From: Oceanobacillus profundus
GTDB taxonomy: Bacteria > Bacillota > Bacilli > Bacillales > Amphibacillaceae
DNA: 64,000 nucleotides
Direction: 5' to 3'
Assembly (NCBI RefSeq): GCF_003515705.1
Contig: NZ_QWEH01000003.1
Location: forward strand, 248,001-312,000
Both the position numbers and the translations under genes were made by a program. This document shows positions 57,452 to 64,000 of the stretch, piece by piece. Position 1 is the stretch's first letter. Each line of letters opens with the position of its first letter. Below the pieces are notes generated by a model, which was given only the letters and a program-made list of their open reading frames with translations, was not told the origin of the DNA and did not search any database.

Positions 57452-58168
57452 TTAATTATCTAGTTTACGAAGCTCCTGTTTAATTTCTGTTTTTGATTTC
57501 GTTTGCTCATCAATTTCTTTTAATACTTTAGCGGGAGTACCACCGACTAGTATATATGGAGCAACATCCTTTGTTACAATTGCTCCAGCAGCTACGATAG
57601 CACCCTTTCCAATTGAAACTCCTTCTAATACGACAACATTTGCTCCTATTACAACATCATCTTCCACAATAACTGGTTTAGCTGAAGGGGGTTCAATAAC
57701 TCCAGCAAGTACTGTCCCAGCACCGATATGACAGTTTTTGCCTACAGTAGCTCGTCCACCAAGTACAGCGTTCATATCAATCATTGTGCCCTCACCAATA
57801 ACAGCTCCTATATTAATGGAAGCTCCCATCATAATAACCACACCGTCACCAATATCAACTTGGTCACGTATAATTGCACCCGGTTCAATACGCGCATTAA
57901 TTCCTTTAAGATCTAATAATGGAATCGCTGAATTTCTGCGATCATTTTCAATGACATAATCTGCAATTGAGGATTTATTCTGTTCCAAGAACATCTGAAT
58001 GCTGCTCCATTCCCCGAATAAAACTCCAGTTTGATTCTCTAAAAATGCTTGAATTGAATCATCCATATCGAGGTCACTTAAATTTCCTTTGATGTAAACC
58101 TTAACTGGTGTACTTTTCTTACTATTTGAGATAAAACTGATTATTTCATTTGCATCCATCATGTTCAT
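57452..58168 (-). CDS. dapH: DapH, tetrahydrodipicolinate N-acetyltransferase
   Basis: Acetylates tetrahydrodipicolinate in diaminopimelate synthesis. 238 residues: N-terminal alpha/beta domain ([23 protein letters not shown]) and a left-handed beta-helix of hexapeptide repeats (about 90-215) with [14 protein letters not shown] and [13 protein letters not shown]. First gene of dapH-dapL-(ykuS). The supplied diaminopimelate feeds the wall-synthesis genes seen elsewhere in the window. Confidence 0.95.
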   Translation of the reverse strand: MNMMDANEIISFISNSKKSTPVKVYIKGNLSDLDMDDSIQAFLENQTGVLFGEWSSIQMFLEQNKSSIADYVIENDRRNSAIPLLDLKGINARIEPGAIIRDQVDIGDGVVIMMGASINIGAVIGEGTMIDMNAVLGGRATVGKNCHIGAGTVLAGVIEPPSAKPVIVEDDVVIGANVVVLEGVSIGKGAIVAAGAIVTKDVAPYILVGGTPAKVLKEIDEQTKSKTEIKQELRKLDN

Positions 58169-58241
58169 GTTTTTTCTCCTCCTGATAAAAAGCTATTTTA
58201 TACTTTAACAGAGTGGTTTTCTCATCGCAATAATTTTAGAC

Positions 58242-58284
58242 AAAAAAACCTCAAAAGTTAGATATAGAAACTAACTTTTGAGGT
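58242..58284. terminator. Terminator of cbpB
   Basis: AACCTCAAAAGTTAG and CTAACTTTTGAGGT pair around nine bases; on the minus strand seven T follow. Confidence 0.9.
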
Positions 58285-58298
58285 GCTGGGAAAAAAGT

Positions 58299-58748
58299 TT
58301 ATTTTTTATACGAGCTCGTATAGATATCTTTTTTCAGCTGTTTTAAAATAGCTCTTCTCGTTAAAATACCATCGAAATAACCGTCTTGGTCCACTAAGCA
58401 GACAAAGGCGTGATCAATAACTGCATTTAATCCGTCTAAGAGTGTATGTTCCCTTGTAAGAGTTGGTATATCACTACTCATCACTTCTTTAACACGCATT
58501 TCGCTAAGCTTTTCAATTTCAAATCGTTCCATGCCTAATATTTGATTTAAGATAACTGTTTTTCCAATGATTCCAACAAATTTATACGATGCATCAAGCA
58601 CTGGAACAGCAGAATAACCAGATTTCACCAATACTAACAATGCATGCTCTAACGGATTATTTAATTGTACATGGGCAACTTTCTCTGATGGAATTAGTAA
58701 TTCATCCACCGAGATATTAGCAAATTCCTTATCTTGAATAATACTCAT
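58299..58748 (-). CDS. cbpB: CbpB (DarB, YkuL), CBS-domain c-di-AMP receptor
   Basis: Cytoplasmic signalling protein of 149 residues made of two CBS domains (about 13-70 and 88-145). In B. subtilis the apo form activates the (p)ppGpp synthetase Rel and also binds PycA; c-di-AMP blocks both. MSIIQDKEFANISVDELLIPSEKVAHVQ and YSAVPVLDASYKFVGIIGK are family stretches. It stands as a single gene just upstream of dapH with its own terminator. Confidence 0.9.
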   Translation of the reverse strand: MSIIQDKEFANISVDELLIPSEKVAHVQLNNPLEHALLVLVKSGYSAVPVLDASYKFVGIIGKTVILNQILGMERFEIEKLSEMRVKEVMSSDIPTLTREHTLLDGLNAVIDHAFVCLVDQDGYFDGILTRRAILKQLKKDIYTSSYKK

Positions 58749-58907
58749 AAAACATACGCCCCTTTATAAATCTATACTATTTATTTGTAACTTCATTTCG
58801 AATGCCTGTAATTTCGGACTTGCCACCACATCTATATTAACATAACTAAAATTTGGATACATCTTATAACAAGTTTAGTTGCAAAAATTGTGCACTTATT
58901 TCACAAC

Positions 58908-58923
58908 ATGAACATATGTTCAT
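58908..58923. promoter_or_regulatory. Palindromic operator of ArsR/SmtB (CzrA) type
   Basis: ATGAACATATGTTCAT is a perfect 16-bp palindrome 77 bp upstream of the decayed CDF gene. It has the TGAA..TTCA core of metal-sensor ArsR-family sites such as those of CzrA. Confidence 0.6.
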
Positions 58924-58984
58924 ATACAATGAGGTTAGTCAAGTACATACAACATTGGAGGTATAATATTTCGGAATACCATCA

Positions 58985-59538
58985 CATGAGCGGAAGCATA
59001 ATGATTGTTGCATTTATCGGGTTGAGCGAGCGTTAACATTTTTGTCGCTTGGCTACTGATGCGTGGTGAATCAAAGGAAACTTAAATATTCGCAGTGCTT
59101 TGCTTCACGTACTTGGTGATTTACTCGGATCCGTTGGAGCACTTACTGCTGGGTTACTGATTATACTATTTGGATGGAATATTGCAGAACCGATTGCAAG
59201 TGTTCTCGCAGCTATTTAATTGTAGTTTTATGGGTGACGTGACAGTCTTTGCATATTTTATCGGAAGGTAAACCAGCTAGTATTGATGTTGAATCATTAA
59301 AAATAATTTAATGGAATTAGACGGGGTTGGAGATGTTCATGATATCCACGTTTGGTCCATTGCATCTGAATTTCCATCCATGAGCTGCCATCTTATTGTC
59401 AATAAGACCGTTGATCGTGATCAAATATTACAAACCGCTAATGAGAAAATTAAAACACAATTTAATATTAATCACAGTACGATCCAGATTGAAGGGAAAG
59501 GTTCTCATTTCCACAATAGCTGTGATTCCTATGTTTGA
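58985..59538 (+). pseudogene. Decayed CDF-family (CzcD-like) metal exporter
   Basis: Remains of a zinc/cobalt exporter gene. In sequence but different frames: [46 protein letters not shown] (the HxxxD metal site), [32 protein letters not shown], and MELDGVGDVHDIHVWSIASEF to a proper stop after FHNSCDSYV. At least four frameshifts or stops separate the pieces, and the N-terminal three membrane segments are missing, so it is dead. A ribosome site (GGAGG, 58957) and the palindrome upstream remain. Confidence 0.85.
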
Positions 59539-59607
59539 CTGTGTAATAAATAACGGAATAACGGATGTTTACTACTATATATATGCCTAACAATAAAGGG
59601 GTAGCTA

Positions 59608-59848
59608 ATGAAAATACACAAATTCAGTAAAAATGAAGAAATTGTAAATGCAATTACCCATGGAATTGGTGTATTTATGAGTTTTAGCCAGCCGGCAAGT
59701 CTTCTTCAGATTGTCATGAGTTGAAGGAAGTCTCGCTGCCGCTTTAGCGCTTCGTGGTCGTAGCCGTTTCGGTACAATTAACAATTCAATTAAATTTTAT
59801 GCTCATGATATATCCGGAAAGCATCCGCCAAGTTTTGAGGAAAAATAA
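59608..59848 (+). pseudogene. Remnant of a hemolysin III (YqfA/PAQR) gene joined to another gene end
   Basis: ATG at 59608 with AAGGGG upstream starts MKIHKFSKNEEIVNAITHGIG, the N-terminus of hemolysin III-like membrane proteins, but similarity stops after about 24 residues and a TGA ends the frame at 59724. Another frame follows (GSLAAALALRGRSRFGTINN, ending PPSFEEK, stop at 59848), which looks like the C-terminus of an unrelated protein I cannot name. A deletion joining two genes is the likely cause. Confidence 0.65.
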
Positions 59849-59859
59849 GCTAATAGTTA

Positions 59860-59900
59860 AACGCATTAACCCAAAAACAGTTGATGCGTCTTTCATTTTT
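59860..59900 (+). terminator. Terminator behind the remnant
   Basis: ACGCATTAAC and GTTGATGCGT pair (one G-U) around CCAAAAACA, followed by CTTTCATTTTT. Confidence 0.65.
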
Positions 59901-60061
59901 AGAAAATTCCATACAAATTAATTATAAGTAAATGGCTGAATAATGTCAATTAGTCGAATTGAAACGATATTAGTACTAAAGATTCTTTTATATTTATACT
60001 ACCATACATTCGTGCTATAATTTTACCATCTGTTTAATGATTCAAGAAAGGTATGACAAAG

Positions 60062-60919
60062 ATGAATCGACGTACTTTTATTAAAAGATCCATTGGAAGC
60101 TTGCTTACTTTCATTGGTCTTAGCGGTGGCACCTACTATTATTCTAAAGAAATTGAAACACACTTATTAAAAGTTACCGAAGAAACCATTTCTTCCCCTA
60201 AAATAGATCCCATTTTTAATAATTTCAAAGTAATTCAGTTTTCGGATACACATATTGGATTTCATTACTCATTAAATCAGCTTAAAGAACTTGCGAGGAA
60301 AATAAATGCACTAAACCCCGATTTGATTGTTTTTACTGGTGACCTAGTTGACGAACCTAATAATTATCATTGGGGACAAGAGCTAAACAACATTCTTTTA
60401 TCGATGCAAGCAACCTACGGCAAGTATTGGATATATGGAAATCATGATCATGGCGGCTACGGGACGGATATTGTTTATGAAGTGATGGAACAATCAGGTT
60501 TCAATTTACTCCAAAACTCTCATGCTATTATTACAAAGGATAACTCCCATTTCACGCTTGCAGGTGTCGATGATGTCATGCTCGGAAATCCCGATTTAAC
60601 TGAAGCTTTAAATGAAGCAAATCCCAACCTTTTCACTCTACTGCTTGCACATGAACCTGATTACGCGGATACTGCAGCCGAATTCCCTATTGATGTCCAA
60701 CTCTCTGGCCATAGTCACGGTGGTCAGGTGCGATTTCCGTTTATTGGAGATTTATATACACCCTTGCTTGCAGAAAAATATGTTCAAGGTAAATATTACT
60801 TAAACGACGATAAATTTAAACTATTCGTAAACAGTGGAATTGGAACAACAAGATTACCATATCGCTTCCTTTGCAAGCCGGAATTGCATGTTTACACACT
60901 TCAAAATCAGCACATATAA
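60062..60919 (+). CDS. ykuE: YkuE, Tat-exported metallophosphoesterase
   Basis: Calcineurin-like phosphoesterase of 285 residues from ATG 60062 (MNRRTFIKRS), with GAAAGG upstream; another ATG three codons earlier lies too close to it. The twin-arginine motif NRRTFIK plus a hydrophobic stretch fits export by Tat (YkuE is a Tat substrate in B. subtilis). Metal motifs: DTH (62-64), GD (93-94), GNHDH (126-130) and GHSHGGQ in the last third. Acts outside the cell at the wall; natural substrate unknown. Confidence 0.9.
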   Translation: MNRRTFIKRSIGSLLTFIGLSGGTYYYSKEIETHLLKVTEETISSPKIDPIFNNFKVIQFSDTHIGFHYSLNQLKELARKINALNPDLIVFTGDLVDEPNNYHWGQELNNILLSMQATYGKYWIYGNHDHGGYGTDIVYEVMEQSGFNLLQNSHAIITKDNSHFTLAGVDDVMLGNPDLTEALNEANPNLFTLLLAHEPDYADTAAEFPIDVQLSGHSHGGQVRFPFIGDLYTPLLAEKYVQGKYYLNDDKFKLFVNSGIGTTRLPYRFLCKPELHVYTLQNQHI

Positions 60920-61212
60920 TCTAAGAACTTCATTCAAGAAAGTTCCTAATATCCCTGCTGAATATATAGTGGTATGACCGCCTGGTTTTTGAGCAGAAGT
61001 AGAATTTTATGGAATGCCCCCCATCTTTACGTACTTCTTTTCGTCATCCATGGATGTGTGAGTGACATTCCATAATGCCTGAAATTGTCATAAAGAATTC
61101 ATCGGAATGTGCAGCGAATTTAACAGGCAATGTTATACTTACTTTAAATATTGCAAGGGTTATCTTAAAAAAGGTCTTTCAATTATAGATTAGATTTGGA
61201 AAGGAGATTCTA
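60920..61212. other. ykuE-sco spacer with a spaced inverted repeat
   Basis: About 290 bp without a gene. TTATGGAATG (61007-61016) and CATTCCATAA (61066-61075) are exact inverted repeats 49 bp apart, and ATCCATGGAT lies between them. This may be a worn repeat element. Confidence 0.45.
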
Positions 61213-61782
61213 ATGAAGCATTTATTTATACTTTTAGGACTTAGTATCCTTTTATCAGCTTGCGGAGGATATGCAATCGATTCAAACATCTCCGAAATGG
61301 TTACAGACTTTGAGTTTACAACCCAAGACAATGAAACATTAAGCCTTGAGAATCTAAAAGGTGAATGGTGGATTGCTGATTTCATTTTTACAAATTGCAC
61401 AACAGTATGCCTGCCAATGACCGCAAACATGGCTGCATTACAAACAAAACTTGAAGATGAAGGAATTGATGCGAAGCTTGTGTCGTTTAGCGTTGATCCT
61501 GATTTTGATTCACCTGATGTGCTGAAGGCATATGGTAAGAGCTATGATGCGGATTTCACTAATTGGTACTTTCTTACTGGATATGATTTCAATACAATCA
61601 AAGAACTTTCTGTCAATTCTTTTCGAAACCTTGTAGAAGCTCCCCCTGAAGGATCTGATCAAGTATATCACGGAACCCGATTTTTCCTTGTAAGTCCTGA
61701 AGGCGAAGTAATCAAATACTATAGCGGTACAGAATCAAATGAAATAGATTTAATTGTTAATGATTTAAAGAAAGTTCAATAG
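61213..61782 (+). CDS. Sco-family copper chaperone lipoprotein
   Basis: SCO1/SenC-type protein for the CuA centre of cytochrome c oxidase, 189 residues. Lipoprotein signal LSAC (Cys17); thioredoxin fold with CTTVC (Cys62, Cys66) and His153, the three copper ligands of the family. Outer face of the membrane. It should serve the CtaC subunit encoded at 23936. AAGGAG precedes the ATG. Equivalent of B. subtilis YpmQ but in a different neighbourhood. Confidence 0.88.
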   Translation: MKHLFILLGLSILLSACGGYAIDSNISEMVTDFEFTTQDNETLSLENLKGEWWIADFIFTNCTTVCLPMTANMAALQTKLEDEGIDAKLVSFSVDPDFDSPDVLKAYGKSYDADFTNWYFLTGYDFNTIKELSVNSFRNLVEAPPEGSDQVYHGTRFFLVSPEGEVIKYYSGTESNEIDLIVNDLKKVQ

Positions 61783-61799
61783 TTTACGTTTCAAAATCT

Positions 61800-61835
61800 G
61801 AAGAGCGGAAGTAGACCTGCCACTCTTCTTTTTTT
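61800..61835 (+). terminator. Probable terminator of the sco gene
   Basis: GAAGAG and CTCTTC pair over a partly paired loop, followed by seven T. Confidence 0.65.
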
Positions 61836-61977
61836 AATTTTCCCACAGGAAATTGTTGGCTATGCAGCTAAGTGAATAATGCATCTCACCCAAATATAAA
61901 AAATAATATTTATTTGCCACCGGACAAGCTTTGGGGTACGATAGGTTTAGGATTGAACGATGGAAAGGAGAAAAATA

Positions 61978-62451
61978 ATGAAGCAGGACATACCACTGCA
62001 AGACTTGGCTCAAGCGCTTTTCGCTATTAATCGCCATGCAAAAACAGCACCTGAACCAAAGCATTTATATCAAATTAAAAAAGCAACAATCAATAAATTA
62101 TTGGACGAAAATAGAGCTGAAAAAATAGGTCTACATTTTTCAGATCATCCAAAGCGCAGTAATCAACATTCAACATTACTTGTGAAAGTAGATGATTATT
62201 TTTTCCATGTACCTCCATCAAAGGAAGACTTCAAACAGCTAAAACATCTTGGTTCCCTTGACCAAAACTATCGGAACCCCCAATCAAAGATGTCATTATC
62301 TCAAGCGAAACGGATTGTCTACCGATTTATTGATTGGAAACCGGAAAAGAAAGAGCAGCATAGGCAAAAACGTTACACTTCATCCTACTATACTCCTTCC
62401 GCACTAGGAAAAATGGAATGGCCTCCAACTAGTTCACGTCGTAATTCGTAA
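61978..62451 (+). CDS. ykyB: YkyB-like protein
   Basis: Basic cytoplasmic protein of 157 residues in the YkyB family, function unknown. Conserved LAQALFAINRHAKTAPEPKHLY at the start, a central DYFFHVPPSKEDFKQLKHLGSLD and a C-terminal TPSALGKMEWPP. ATG at 61978 with AAAGGAG 6 nt upstream; the frame opens six codons earlier without ribosome site. Monocistronic. Confidence 0.85.
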   Translation: MKQDIPLQDLAQALFAINRHAKTAPEPKHLYQIKKATINKLLDENRAEKIGLHFSDHPKRSNQHSTLLVKVDDYFFHVPPSKEDFKQLKHLGSLDQNYRNPQSKMSLSQAKRIVYRFIDWKPEKKEQHRQKRYTSSYYTPSALGKMEWPPTSSRRNS

Positions 62452-62518
62452 CTCCAACTCCTGTATGTTTATTCCTTATTGACTTAAGGGTATCACACAA
62501 TCAAAGGAGGAGTTTACC

Positions 62519-62719
62519 ATGCAAGAGCTTCAAAATTTTGTTTATGAATTGCAACGCTACGCGGATCAAACACACACCTTGAAGGACGCGTTTGAGAAGC
62601 TCTCCGAAACAGAGAAAGAGTTAGTAATGAATGTAGCCCCACCAAGGTTAAAAGCACCTAACGAATATTTCCAGCCCGTATATGAGTGGCTGGAAGCAAT
62701 CCATCGATTACGAGAATAA
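62519..62719 (+). CDS. Small hypothetical protein with a very strong ribosome site
   Basis: Protein of 66 residues, helical and acidic: QELQNFVYELQRYADQTHTL, LSETEKELVMNVAPPRLKAP, and a Trp/Tyr containing end VYEWLEAIHRLRE. No motif known to me. AAAGGAGGAG lies 6 nt before the ATG, so it is certainly translated if transcribed. It may share the ykyB message (67-bp gap without hairpin). Confidence 0.65.
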   Translation: MQELQNFVYELQRYADQTHTLKDAFEKLSETEKELVMNVAPPRLKAPNEYFQPVYEWLEAIHRLRE

Positions 62720-62895
62720 AATGGTTAAAGCACATTGCAGTCTAAACTGCATGTGCTTTTTTTATGGAAATTATATAGGGTGTTTCTCTACGTACCGTTT
62801 ACTAAACAGCCACGTTCAAATTGATATATCATCAATCAGACCGCTTGCACTTTTGTTCACCTTTTTCTATTTAGTTGGATTTAAACTTATCTATG

Positions 62896-63219
62896 TTAAT
62901 TTATAATAAAATGCTTAATCAATATCGCGATTGATAAGAGGAATCCAAATAAGGATATGCTTTGAAGTGCAATTTTTGCCACTTCCATCTCATTCCCGAC
63001 TATTAAGTCTATTCCAGAAACGATAGCTATGATAAATAAGCTACTGATAGTGTAGATAAGAAGTCTATCAAATTTCATTTGAACTACCCATATAATAAGT
63101 GATTTCACACAAAAATATAGAATCAGTATACTTACAAGGCCACAAAATAAATAAACATAATTCGCATCAAAACCAACATTACCAATATGGATAAATGACA
63201 TTAGTTCAATGTGCTTCAA
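62896..63219 (-). CDS. Small membrane protein, unknown
   Basis: Protein of 107 residues with three or four membrane segments (about 21-45, 53-70 and 85-105), no motif recognised. The start is TTG at 63219, with GGGAG close upstream; an ATG seven codons in is the alternative. It reads opposite to both neighbours. Moderately confident that it is a gene, because of its hydrophobic pattern and ribosome site. Confidence 0.5.
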   Translation of the reverse strand: MKHIELMSFIHIGNVGFDANYVYLFCGLVSILILYFCVKSLIIWVVQMKFDRLLIYTISSLFIIAIVSGIDLIVGNEMEVAKIALQSISLFGFLLSIAILIKHFIIN

Positions 63220-63349
63220 TCCGCTCCCATCCCTCCGAAACTGTTTATTTAACCATTCTTTCCAATGTTTTTATTTCATATACTTTATTCGTTTCATTCT
63301 TTTGCTATACTCTAAGATAAATACGATGAGAACAAGGAGGGAATATGGA

Positions 63350-64000
63350 TTGAATAAACCTATATTATTTATTATTTTGGGTGCTGCACTCTGGGGAACA
63401 ATTGGCTGGTTTGTGAAACATCTTTACGCTTTTGGTTTCACTCCAATGGAAGTTGTTACTTTACGAGTATGGTCTTCAGCTATTATATTAATTATATACA
63501 TGCTTAGCCTTTCACCGAGCAATCTGAAGTTAAAGCATTATAGCGACGTTAAATATTTCATCGGGACTGGAGTATGCAGTATAATATTTTTTAATTACTG
63601 TATGTTTACTGCCATTGAATTGTCTACTATACCGATAGCTACAGCACTGTTATATACTGGACCAACTTTTGTAACAATTATTTCCTTTTTCTTATTTAAA
63701 GAGCCTTTCACACGCATCAAATTTATTGCCCTTTTTATGACTTTATTGGGAACGTGTTTAGTGGTTGGCTTATCACCAGGAAATTTGAATAACCTTGACT
63801 TCGCAAGTATATTATTTGGTCTTGGTTCTGGTTTGGGATATGCACTATACAGTATTTTCAGCAAATATTCCTTACAAAAGTATTCCAGTTTACAAGTAAC
63901 GTCATTTACATTTATTGTTGCTGCAGTGACACTTCTACCCTTTTTTCCATATCAGGAAAAGTTCTCATTGCTGCTCGATGCAACAGCTTTATTCTATGCA
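63350..64000 (+). CDS. EamA (DMT) family transporter, cut by the window end
   Basis: First 217 codons of a drug/metabolite-type membrane transporter; about seven of the usual ten membrane segments are visible. The first EamA repeat shows GAALWGTIGWFVKHLY near 9-25, and LYTGPTFVTIISFFLFKEP near 101-119 is the typical end of repeat one. Starts with TTG at 63350, with AAGGAGG 9 nt upstream; the nearby ATG opens only a three-codon frame. Substrate unknown. Confidence 0.85.
   Translation, partial: MNKPILFIILGAALWGTIGWFVKHLYAFGFTPMEVVTLRVWSSAIILIIYMLSLSPSNLKLKHYSDVKYFIGTGVCSIIFFNYCMFTAIELSTIPIATALLYTGPTFVTIISFFLFKEPFTRIKFIALFMTLLGTCLVVGLSPGNLNNLDFASILFGLGSGLGYALYSIFSKYSLQKYSSLQVTSFTFIVAAVTLLPFFPYQEKFSLLLDATALFYA

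Overview
This 64 kb window is low-GC Firmicutes DNA with the core gene order of Bacillus subtilis read backwards (ykuL/dapHL, rnjA, pdhABCD, yktABC, ylaF-N, ftsW-pycA, ctaABCDEFG, ylbC-P, bshC, mraZ-rsmH-ftsL-pbpB-spoVD). Sporulation genes (spoVD, ylbJ, ylbO/RsfA, ylaJ, csfG), bacillithiol synthesis (bshC), a caa3-type oxidase and several large dispersed intergenic repeats point to an aerobic endospore-former of the Bacillaceae, most likely near Oceanobacillus/Virgibacillus. The genus is an inference. No rRNA, tRNA, CRISPR array, prophage or intact insertion sequence was seen.

Layout. 1-5.2 kb: the division and cell-wall cluster mraZ-rsmH-ftsL-pbpB-spoVD on the minus strand. 5.2-9.8 kb: bshC, a DUF3397 membrane protein, YlbP, RsfA-like YlbO, rpmF and YlbN. 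10-19.1 kb: tmcAL, the ylb series (YlbL protease, YlbJ, coaD, rsmD, ylbG-ylbC) and a YugN-like protein, with a csfG-like sporulation small RNA between ylbG and rsmD. 19.2-27.6 kb: aa3/caa3 oxidase assembly (ctaM, ctaG, ctaFEDC, ctaB, and divergent ctaA). 27.8-33.1 kb: pycA, ftsW and ylaN. 33.3-38.5 kb: small yla/ykt genes. 38.6-38.9 kb: an SR1/SR1P dual-function RNA locus with two matches to the CcpN operator. 39-40.6 kb: a polysaccharide deacetylase lipoprotein gene broken by one in-frame amber codon, then a small lipoprotein gene. 40.6-45.4 kb: the pyruvate dehydrogenase operon. 46-51.3 kb: ykyA, def, rpoY-rnjA and ktrC. 51.4-57 kb: an asymmetric ABC exporter pair, a thioredoxin-like protein, YkuS and DapL. 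57-58.8 kb: DapH and CbpB. 58.9-59.9 kb: two decayed genes, a CDF metal exporter with its operator still present and a hemolysin III remnant. 60-64 kb: YkuE, a Sco copper chaperone, YkyB, two unknown small genes and a DMT transporter cut by the window edge.

How the genes work together. Carbon flow at the pyruvate node is heavily represented (PdhABCD, PycA, the SR1/SR1P RNA, and CbpB, whose B. subtilis homologue DarB binds PycA). Respiration is covered by the cytochrome oxidase subunits, the heme A enzymes CtaA/CtaB, copper delivery by CtaG/Sco, and CtaM. Cell-wall growth is covered by RsmH/FtsL/PBP2B/SpoVD/FtsW and by DapH/DapL, which supply diaminopimelate.

The window is mostly conserved core genome. 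The unusual content is intergenic: two MITE-like repeat families (three and four copies), RNA genes, palindromes in promoter regions and pseudogenes. I did not find a clearly new multi-gene system and do not claim one.
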